Shown piece after piece: positions 8,183 through 15,072 of a stretch of DNA of 62,622 nt (its first letter is position 1; each line of letters begins with the position of its first letter). This DNA is from Myxococcales bacterium (GTDB lineage Bacteria; Myxococcota_A; Polyangia; Polyangiales; Polyangiaceae). Both the position numbers and the translations under genes were made by a program. The notes under the pieces were generated by a model that made no database searches, had not been told where the DNA came from, and was given only the letters and a program-made list of their open reading frames with translations. The stretch is taken from positions 1 through 62,622 of the forward strand of contig JAJZQG010000014.1 of assembly GCA_021847645.1 (NCBI GenBank), in the 5' to 3' direction.

Positions 8183-10792
8183 GTGGTTCGTCGACACGCC
8201 CTCCTCCTCGGTCTGTTCCTGGTCAGTGCTGCGTCGCTTCTGTTCGAGATCTTGTTGACCAAGTTCTTCGGATCGAAGCTCGAGCACCACTTCACCTTCG
8301 CCATCATCAGCACCGCGATGCTTGGCTTCGGCGCGGCGGGAGTCTGGGTACACCTGCATCCCAACCGCTTCCCGGCCGCGGACGGTCCGGATCCGACGGT
8401 GCTGGGCCGCTATGCGTACTCGTTCGCGCTGGCGACGCTGGTGGTCATCCCGGTGTTCTGCGTGATGCCGATCGATCCGCTGTTTCCGGACTGGCGCGGC
8501 GCGGTGGCACTGCCGCTGTTCTTTCTGATGTTCGCGCTGCCCTTCTACTTCGTGGGCGTGTGCGTGAGCTACACGCTGGTGGCGGCCAAGCAGGGCCCGG
8601 GCATCATCTACTTTTGGGATCTGCTCGGCGCCGGCCTCGGTGCGGCGGTCGCGGCTTGGGCCATCCGATCCCTCTCGGGGTACGGCGCCACCGTCGCGGT
8701 CGGCGCCCTGTCGCTGGGAGGCGCACTGCTGTATTGGCACGGCAGCGGCGCCAAGCCCTGGTCCTTCAGCCTCAAGTGGCGCGTGCCCCTGCTCGTGCTC
8801 GCCTCCATCGGCGTGCTCGCCTACCCGTCGTTCGGCCGACGGCTCTACGGCCACGACATCTTCTCGATGAAGTACGGCTTGCTGCGCAAGGCCCTGCTGG
8901 TCGACTTCCGCGGGATCCAGATGTCGTACTGGAATGCCATCGCCCGTATCGACGTCAGCAAGATGGGCGACTCGCGGGAGCGCTCGTATCGCGGCGGCAT
9001 CGCTCACCGCTTCGACTTCACCGACCTGCCCGGCCGCTTCATCCTGGTCGACGGCGGCGCCAGTACGAGGCAATTCGCCCTCGACAAGCCCCCCGCCCAG
9101 CAGGAGTTCCTCAAGAACTCCCTGTGGGCCGCCCCCTACGTCTCCCGCCTCGCGGGCAAGCCCTTCGAGCGATCCCTGGTCATCGGAGCGGGCGGCGGCG
9201 TCGACATCCTCGTAGCCAAAGCCTTCGGCACCAAACACGTCGATGCCCTCGAGCTCAACCCCGACACCTACCAAGTCCTGCTCGGCAGACCCGACGACCC
9301 CCTTCGCAACCGGTTCGTTCCCTGGGTCAACAGCGACTCCAACACCACCGTCAATCTGATGAACACCGAGGCGCGGCACTGGTGCCACACGCTCGGCGGC
9401 AAGGAGACCTACGACGTCATCGAGGCCAGCGGCGTCGATACGTTGACGGCCATCCGCACGGCGGCCAACGCCCTGTCCGAGAACTTCCTGTATACCGAGG
9501 ATGCGGTCGCGGACTACTACCGCCTGCTGAAGCCGGGCGGGATCTTGTCCCTGTCCCACGGCTACTCGTCCCCGGGCACCCTGACCCTGCGCAAATTCGT
9601 CACCTACCTCGACTTCCTCGACAAGCAGGGCGTGGCCAACCCGGGCATGTCCCTGGTGTTCATCTTCGACAACTACTGGGAGAACGGCCTGCTGAAGAAA
9701 GGCGAGTTCAGCCGCGAGGAGGTCGCCCAGCTCGAAGGCTGGGCCGCCATCAACGGCTACCGCTTCATCTACCACCCGTATCTGCCCGCGGACACGCCCC
9801 CGCCCCGCCCCATCGGCGACGCATTCGCCAACCTCGACGAGGCTTCCTACGAGAAGATCGCCAACTACTACGCTCCTTTCATCGACCCCGAGCGAACCAC
9901 GGTCACCCAGAAAGACCTGCCCTTCATCCCCCTCGCCAGGGCCAAGAACGCCGCCGAGCGCGAGTCCATCCTCGCCGGGCTGCGCTGGGATCTGCACCCA
10001 GCCACCGACGAGCGCCCCTACTTCTACTTCGTAGGGTCCAATCGCGATCCCTGGCTCGACGCGCTCGACGGCGCGTTCGTCTTCCCCCAGCCCGCCATTC
10101 GCTGGATGTTCGTGGTGGCCGTGATTGCCTCGCTCGCCCTGGCCCTCACACCCGCGTTCGTGCGCAAGCGCAAGGGCACCGAGGGCAACGGCCGCAGCGT
10201 GGTTCGCGCCCTGCCTTTCTTCGCGCTGGCCGGATTCGCCTTCATGCTCACCGAGAACGTGGCATTCCTGAACCTCACCCTCATCGTCGGCGGCCCGCTC
10301 TACTCGCTGTCGATCGTGCTGCCCGCCATCCTCATCGGCTACGCCGTCGGAAGCCTGCTGACCGAGCGATACGTCGTCCGTTCCAAACACAACCTGCTGC
10401 TCGTGCTCGGCCTGTACCTCGTGGGCGCCTTCGGCTACGTCGCCATCGTGCGTTGGGGGCTGCCGCACCTGATCGGCACATCCCTGCAGCTGCGCGTGAT
10501 CGTCTCCGCACTGGTCACGCTGCCCCTGGGCGCCCTGCTGGGCATTCCCGTCCCCTGGTACATGCACTCGCTCAAGGCCACGGACAGCCGCAGCCTCGCC
10601 TGGATGTGGGCCGTGTCCTCGGCATTCAACGTCATCGGCTCAATGAGCTTCGTACCGATCTGCTACGCCTTGGGACGCACCGATACGATGGTGCTGTCCG
10701 CGGCCATGTACCTGGCGGCCATCGGCTGGGCGGCTCTTGCCAAGGAACGACAGCCCCACTCGTCGCCCGCGGCGCTACCCGCCACGCCCTGA
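8183..10792 (+). CDS. spermidine-synthase-like domain between two membrane regions
   Basis: 869-aa protein with a tripartite plan. Residues ~1-260 hold several hydrophobic helices, beginning ALLLGLFLVSAASLLFEILL. Residues ~330-600 hold a class I SAM-fold with glycine motif VIGAGGGVD and an acidic LELNPD strand, as in spermine/spermidine synthases. Residues ~640-860 return to multiple helices. Such membrane-fused spermidine-synthase proteins are widespread and mostly uncharacterised; aminopropyl transfer is not proven and the acceptor may differ. The start is a GTG where a basic cluster (VVRRH) precedes the first helix; upstream in-frame sequence looks non-coding. It follows the sulfatase gene on the same strand, so a joint envelope role is possible. 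Confidence 0.8.
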   Translation: MVRRHALLLGLFLVSAASLLFEILLTKFFGSKLEHHFTFAIISTAMLGFGAAGVWVHLHPNRFPAADGPDPTVLGRYAYSFALATLVVIPVFCVMPIDPLFPDWRGAVALPLFFLMFALPFYFVGVCVSYTLVAAKQGPGIIYFWDLLGAGLGAAVAAWAIRSLSGYGATVAVGALSLGGALLYWHGSGAKPWSFSLKWRVPLLVLASIGVLAYPSFGRRLYGHDIFSMKYGLLRKALLVDFRGIQMSYWNAIARIDVSKMGDSRERSYRGGIAHRFDFTDLPGRFILVDGGASTRQFALDKPPAQQEFLKNSLWAAPYVSRLAGKPFERSLVIGAGGGVDILVAKAFGTKHVDALELNPDTYQVLLGRPDDPLRNRFVPWVNSDSNTTVNLMNTEARHWCHTLGGKETYDVIEASGVDTLTAIRTAANALSENFLYTEDAVADYYRLLKPGGILSLSHGYSSPGTLTLRKFVTYLDFLDKQGVANPGMSLVFIFDNYWENGLLKKGEFSREEVAQLEGWAAINGYRFIYHPYLPADTPPPRPIGDAFANLDEASYEKIANYYAPFIDPERTTVTQKDLPFIPLARAKNAAERESILAGLRWDLHPATDERPYFYFVGSNRDPWLDALDGAFVFPQPAIRWMFVVAVIASLALALTPAFVRKRKGTEGNGRSVVRALPFFALAGFAFMLTENVAFLNLTLIVGGPLYSLSIVLPAILIGYAVGSLLTERYVVRSKHNLLLVLGLYLVGAFGYVAIVRWGLPHLIGTSLQLRVIVSALVTLPLGALLGIPVPWYMHSLKATDSRSLAWMWAVSSAFNVIGSMSFVPICYALGRTDTMVLSAAMYLAAIGWAALAKERQPHSSPAALPATP

Positions 10793-11028
10793 TTTCTCGT
10801 ACATTGGGCCTCCGCCCGCTCATTCGAGCGTTGTGCATCTCGGGCTGTCCGGGCGAGGCGATCCTGGTGGAGCCCCTGCGCAAGCAAGCCGCGGCGTTCC
10901 TTCACAAGCCGTTCCCCAGCAAGCTCTTCCTCGATACGGGCCGCACACTACTGGCCAGTTCGCCATCGTAGAACCTCACCCTCGCCTCCAAGCCGCTATC
11001 GCGCAAGGCCGCCTGCCCGACGCGCCTC

Positions 11029-12249
11029 TCAGGACGACGAGGCAGTCGGCTCCCGCGCATCGGCCTGCCGAAGCCTTCGTCCCGCTTCCACGAGGCGCTC
11101 GACCGTCTGGTTGCCGAACGAGAAGCGGACATGTCCCACGCCGACCGGACCGAACGCCGAGCCCGGCACGGCCACGATTCCCGTACGGCGCACGAGGCTC
11201 TCGCAGAAAGCCACGTCGTCGGTGCCTTTCACGAGCTTGGCGAGCCCGAAGGTGGCGCCCTGCGGCACGCGCAGCTCGACCTCGGGCCAGCCCCGCAGCG
11301 CCTGGATGAGAGCCGATCGCCGCACCGTGAGCTCCTGTCGCGCGGCCGAGACGAACCCATCCAGCGCGGGCAGCGCACGAAGCACGGCGCGTTGCGAGAT
11401 GACGGGAGCGCAGATGACCAGCGCGTCCTGCACCTTGAACGCCTCTTCGATGAGTCGGTCGGGTCCCGCAAGGTAGCCCAGCCGCCACCCCGCCATGGCA
11501 AACAGCTTGGAGAACGTGCCGAGCACGGCCGCACGATCAAAGCCCCCCACCGCAGCCGGAGACACGTGGCGCCAGGGGTCGAACGTGAGCAGGCCATAGG
11601 TCTCGTCGGAGATGATCCACAATCCGCGCTGCTCGCACAACGCCACCAGCTCCCGCACGAAGGCCTCGCCCGCCACCGCGCCCGTGGGATTGCCCGGGGA
11701 CACGAGCAACACGCATCGGGTCCGCGGCGTGATCGCCGCACGCACGCGATCCGCGTCGAATTGCCACGAGCCATCGGGGCTGTCGAGGCTGACCTCGACC
11801 TTGCGGCATCCCGCCATGGCGATGGTGTAGTCGTGATCGAAGTAGCCGGGGCCGAAGGTCAGGATCTCGTCGCCCGGACGAGTCAGGGCGAAGAGGGCAT
11901 TAGCGAATGCCTGGTTGGCGCCGCAGGTGACCATCACTCCCTGCCCGGAGGGGCATGGCACGCCCTTTCTGTCTCGCAGGTGGGCGGCGAGGGCCTCGCG
12001 CAGCTCGGGCAGGCCGGGGTCCGGGCTGTAGACGTGAGGCGTTGTGGAGGACAGGACCTCGCGGGCGCCGTCGAGGGCCTCCGGGGGCGGTTGGATGCCC
12101 AGAATCGCCTGGCCCAGGTCGATGAGATCGGCGCCTCCGGCCGCGAGCCGGGCTGCCAGGAGGTTGACGCTGGCGATCGGGGGACTGACCAGCGACGCGG
12201 TCCGCCCGTGCCATGAGGAAGCCGATACGTTCATGTCAGTGGCCTTCAT
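11029..12249 (-). CDS. class I/II PLP aminotransferase
   Basis: 406-aa fold-type I pyridoxal-phosphate enzyme of the aspartate-aminotransferase family. SPGNPTG at 184-190 and SDETY (Asp215) are the PLP-contact motifs, and GTFSKLFAMAGWRLG carries the Schiff-base Lys248. A distal Arg in the C-terminal part (VRFSFGN) is consistent with alpha-carboxylate binding. It should transfer an amino group between an amino acid and a 2-oxo acid in the cytoplasm; substrate is not readable. ATG 12249 is used; ATG 12234 is also possible. It lies 48 bp after the TVP38-family gene on the same strand, so it may end that operon, although no functional link is obvious. The 236 bp between it and the convergent upstream gene contains nothing recognisable beyond a weak 5-bp hairpin near 10817-10830. 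Confidence 0.88.
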   Translation of the reverse strand: MKATDMNVSASSWHGRTASLVSPPIASVNLLAARLAAGGADLIDLGQAILGIQPPPEALDGAREVLSSTTPHVYSPDPGLPELREALAAHLRDRKGVPCPSGQGVMVTCGANQAFANALFALTRPGDEILTFGPGYFDHDYTIAMAGCRKVEVSLDSPDGSWQFDADRVRAAITPRTRCVLLVSPGNPTGAVAGEAFVRELVALCEQRGLWIISDETYGLLTFDPWRHVSPAAVGGFDRAAVLGTFSKLFAMAGWRLGYLAGPDRLIEEAFKVQDALVICAPVISQRAVLRALPALDGFVSAARQELTVRRSALIQALRGWPEVELRVPQGATFGLAKLVKGTDDVAFCESLVRRTGIVAVPGSAFGPVGVGHVRFSFGNQTVERLVEAGRRLRQADAREPTASSS

Positions 12250-12297
12250 AGCCGATGCGGTCCGGCGGGACAGGACAATCCGCGGGCGGGCGTCGGG

Positions 12298-13005
12298 TCA
12301 TGCGCCCGTCCTGCCGAGCATGCGACGTCCGACGAGGAACGTGGCAACGAGTGCCGCGGCGAGCAGCGCGAGGGAAGCCCAGAACACCGCGCTGCCGGGG
12401 CGAAAGAGGGAGTCGCCGAGGACGGGGTACAGCACGGCACCGGGCAGCAGCCCCACGGCAGTGCCCAGCAGAAACGGCCAAGGGCGGACGCCGGCGACGC
12501 CTGCGGCGTAGTTGACGACGGTGTAGTGGGCAACGGGACAGACGCGCAGCAAGGCGATGAGGGAGCCGGCGCGGCGCTCGGTGAGGAGACGGACGACGCG
12601 GTCGGCCTTGGGGCGTCGGGCGAGCAACGATTGGACCCAGTCGTGCGCGGCGCTCCGGGCGAAGAAGTAGGAGACGGCAGCGCTCGACAGGTCCGCGACG
12701 ACCGACAGGGCGCCGCCGATCACCGGGCCGAACAGCACACCGCCGGCGACCAGGCCCCAGAGCCTCGGCATCCACAGAAGCTCCAGGACCACGACGGCCA
12801 GCACGTACACGAGCATGCCCGCGGCACCGGAGCCGCGGACCATCTGCTGCACGCTATGGGGCTGAACCCAGCCACGCGAAATCGCTAGTAGGCAAACGGC
12901 GCCCGTGGCGACGAGCACCACGCCGAGCAGGATGACACGCACCGGTACGGGCGCGCTTTCTCGCGCCGCGCCGTTTTGCTGACCAGGAGTAGGCGGCGAC
13001 GACAT
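12298..13005 (-). CDS. TVP38/TMEM64 (DedA-like) membrane protein
   Basis: 235-aa polytopic membrane protein of the VTT (TVP38/TMEM64/DedA) family. After a short hydrophilic start it has a lone helix, then the family's central motif region around GLVAGGVLFGPVIGG and a pair of re-entrant-type helices with a conserved Arg stretch (ALLRVCPVAHYTVVNY). Relatives are implicated in lipid scrambling and membrane homeostasis. ATG 13005 is chosen because it overlaps the TGA stop of the SUMF1-like lipoprotein by one base (TGATG), which implies translational coupling; the frame is open nine codons further upstream without a good start. Confidence 0.85.
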   Translation of the reverse strand: MSSPPTPGQQNGAARESAPVPVRVILLGVVLVATGAVCLLAISRGWVQPHSVQQMVRGSGAAGMLVYVLAVVVLELLWMPRLWGLVAGGVLFGPVIGGALSVVADLSSAAVSYFFARSAAHDWVQSLLARRPKADRVVRLLTERRAGSLIALLRVCPVAHYTVVNYAAGVAGVRPWPFLLGTAVGLLPGAVLYPVLGDSLFRPGSAVFWASLALLAAALVATFLVGRRMLGRTGA

Positions 13006-13916
13006 CACGGTCCACCCGGATCCCGGCAGCAACGGAATCCTATTTCGTAGAACTGGAAGTAGTCACCGTGCACGAGGACGTTGCTCTGGCAGGTCCGCGA
13101 CTCGGCCCAGTAGCGTCCCTTCAGGTTGCCGTGAAAATCGGTGGTCCCTCCGTCGCGGCGCAGCGTCCACTCTTCCACGTTGCCGCACAGATCGAAGGCT
13201 CCGTCGGAGTTCGTGCAGCCCGGATTCGCCCCCGACGGGTCTGCCTGGTAGAGCCATTCGACGTGATCCGCGGCCGCCGCAGCGGCCGTCGACACCGCCC
13301 GCGCGGCGTCCAGCAGCTGACCAAGGGACTCAACATCGGGCGTGGAGACGTTGTTCGGCCAGCCGTTGAGAAGCGTCTGGTTGTAGGTCAGCCAGGTCTT
13401 GTCGTCGTTGCACGTGCCGGGCTGATGAACATCGCCATAGGGATAGGCCCAGGCGTCCGGCCCTTCGCACGCGCTCTGCCATTCATCGTCGTAGCACAGG
13501 CGCTTTCCCCGCGCCGTGCACCAAGCGTCGGCCTCGACCAGATCGTACATGACCAGAGGCAGCTCCCCTGCGTGGTTGGGAGCCTCGTACAGGTCCACGC
13601 ACGCCGCGCCCACCAGCACCATGTCGTCAGGGCACGGCGCGGACGCCTCGGGCTCGTCGGACGCGTCTTGGCTCACCTCGCTCGAGGTGTCCGCAACTTT
13701 GCTGTCCTCGACCGCGTCGGACAAGCCCGCCTCGAGCGTCTGGTGATCCGCAGCCGCGTCCGGGGAGCCGCCGCTGCCGCCACCCTCCCCGGGCGTTGCG
13801 ACGGTGTCGTCACCGCTGCAGGAAACCGAGGAGACCGATGCCGCCAAGGCGCACAGCCCTGCCAACCGGGAGAGCCAATGGCCTGCGCCGCACCGGCGGT
13901 GCCCTGCTCTGCTCAC
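13005..13916 (-). CDS. lipoprotein with SUMF1/FGE-type domain
   Basis: 303-aa predicted lipoprotein. The N-terminus has a hydrophobic signal ending near VSSVSC, followed by a low-complexity acidic/Gly/Ser spacer, then a formylglycine-generating-enzyme-like (SUMF1/PvdO) fold. Family hallmarks are ARGKRLCYDDEWQSACEG, FDLCGNVEEWT and a C-terminal GFRCC. True FGE enzymes need a specific Cys pair; I cannot confirm it here, and many bacterial members are binding proteins or iron enzymes. The GTG start at 13916 overlaps the upstream stop as GTGA, a strong argument for this start. A run of Ala codons (about residues 220-228) interrupts the fold. It is coupled upstream to a small lipoprotein and downstream to the TVP38-family protein. 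Confidence 0.82.
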   Translation of the reverse strand: MSRAGHRRCGAGHWLSRLAGLCALAASVSSVSCSGDDTVATPGEGGGSGGSPDAAADHQTLEAGLSDAVEDSKVADTSSEVSQDASDEPEASAPCPDDMVLVGAACVDLYEAPNHAGELPLVMYDLVEADAWCTARGKRLCYDDEWQSACEGPDAWAYPYGDVHQPGTCNDDKTWLTYNQTLLNGWPNNVSTPDVESLGQLLDAARAVSTAAAAAADHVEWLYQADPSGANPGCTNSDGAFDLCGNVEEWTLRRDGGTTDFHGNLKGRYWAESRTCQSNVLVHGDYFQFYEIGFRCCRDPGGP

Positions 13917-14329
13917 GGCAGCGTGCCTTGATCGAGCACCGTCGCCGGGATGTCTCCCGCCGCCTCGCCGTTCATGTACACATGCACGTCGGCCGTGCCG
14001 GGCGTTACCCCGTAGAGCACGAAGACACCGTCGTCGGGAGCGGGATCGGCGCCCAGCACATTGACGTTGCTGGACGTGAGAGAGACCGTGGTGCCGTCCT
14101 GGGCAGGCGAGCCCCCAACGAGAGCGGTGGTATCCACCTCGACGGCGATACCTGCGTAGATTTGGATGAGATTCTCGGTCAGCGTGGCATCCAAGGGCGG
14201 CTGCGTGCGGGCCTGCAAGCTGACGCCCGGTTGCTGGCCGCATCCGGCCAAGACCACGAGTGCGATACCCGCCAACGCGGCGGGCAACGCACCCACGCGA
14301 GGCCTCGGCGACCTTACGCGAGCCCTCAT
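13913..14329 (-). CDS. small lipoprotein of unknown function
   Basis: 138-aa predicted lipoprotein, not assigned to a family. It starts with a basic segment, a hydrophobic core and lipobox LAGC near residue 30. The mature part is rich in Val/Thr/Asp in short beta-like stretches (VSLTSSNVNVLGAD, ADVHVYMNGEAAGD), suggesting a compact extracytoplasmic beta domain, possibly Ig-like. ATG 14329 overlaps the TGA of the preceding gene by four bases (ATGA), and its own TGA overlaps the next GTG, so it is the middle of a coupled chain of three lipoproteins. That tight stoichiometric arrangement suggests they assemble together. Confidence 0.72.
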   Translation of the reverse strand: MRARVRSPRPRVGALPAALAGIALVVLAGCGQQPGVSLQARTQPPLDATLTENLIQIYAGIAVEVDTTALVGGSPAQDGTTVSLTSSNVNVLGADPAPDDGVFVLYGVTPGTADVHVYMNGEAAGDIPATVLDQGTLP

Positions 14330-15012
14330 GGCGCCTCCGAGATGGTGAGTTCCAGCGTGGATTCGGTCGCTCCTGTCGCAACCCTGATCGTCGTCACGCC
14401 CGGCCCGACCGCGAGCACCTTGGTCGATGTGCCATGCGAAGAGGTGTCGACAGCGGCCACGGAAGGAGCCGAGGAAGACCAGGAGTAGGCCAGGGAGCCG
14501 CCGAGCACGTCGTCCTGCGGCCCGTGCGGCGCCACGGTCAGCTCGCCGGACTCGCCCACAGCCAGCGAGGAGGGGCCGCCGGTCACCAACTCGCCGATCG
14601 GCTCGGCCCGCACGTGCACCAGGTCGACAACGATGCCAGCATTGTTGCGCGCCAGAAGGGCACAGTAGCCTTTCGCCGTGAACTGAATCGACAAGCCGTC
14701 CTGCAGCGCCATGACCGGCGAGGCAGGGCGGATGGTGACCGCGTTCTCGGCGGATTGCCCTCCGACGTAGACGACCTGCAGCGATGAGCCTACGGCTACG
14801 GAGCCAGGCAGCGCGACCTGATCGCCCGGCGTCGAGCACTGGGAGTCGCCGTCGGTGCAGACGACCGCAAAGGAACCCTGAGCGACGTTGCCTTGAGAGC
14901 TGTTCATGCACGCGGTCAGCGGCAGGACGGCAAGGGCGCAGAGCGCGGCGAGCGCAGGGCGGGAGCGTCCAACGCACCCGGGAAGCGCAAGCTGCAAAGC
15001 AGTTCGAAGCAT
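14326..15012 (-). CDS. Ig-like-domain lipoprotein
   Basis: 228-aa predicted lipoprotein that opens the coupled lipoprotein operon. Lipobox PLTAC lies about residue 35 after a basic n-region and hydrophobic stretch. Two extracytoplasmic parts are visible: residues ~45-140, with a Cys pair near the start (CTDGDSQC), and residues ~140-228 resembling a bacterial Ig-like (BIG2-type) domain, with the typical LAVGESGELTV, SYSWSSS-like and VGPGVTTIRV strands. Such domains act as structural or adhesion modules. Function beyond that is unknown. Its TGA overlaps the next gene's ATG by four bases. It is 60 bp downstream of the end of the PEP-synthase-like gene, so it might be an extension of that transcript or have its own promoter. 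Confidence 0.75.
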   Translation of the reverse strand: MLRTALQLALPGCVGRSRPALAALCALAVLPLTACMNSSQGNVAQGSFAVVCTDGDSQCSTPGDQVALPGSVAVGSSLQVVYVGGQSAENAVTIRPASPVMALQDGLSIQFTAKGYCALLARNNAGIVVDLVHVRAEPIGELVTGGPSSLAVGESGELTVAPHGPQDDVLGGSLAYSWSSSAPSVAAVDTSSHGTSTKVLAVGPGVTTIRVATGATESTLELTISEAP

Positions 15013-15072
15013 GGCGCCGGAGTATACCTCGTGCGGGCGGTGAGCGCATGGCGACCGCCGACCGTGCGAGCG

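Noticed and set aside
7925..10567. 880-aa open frame antisense to the spermidine-synthase-like gene
   Set aside because: Composition (His, Gln, Arg, Gly, Val and Glu strings) is the mirror of the real gene; no domain, no plausible start. Long antisense frames are expected at this GC content.
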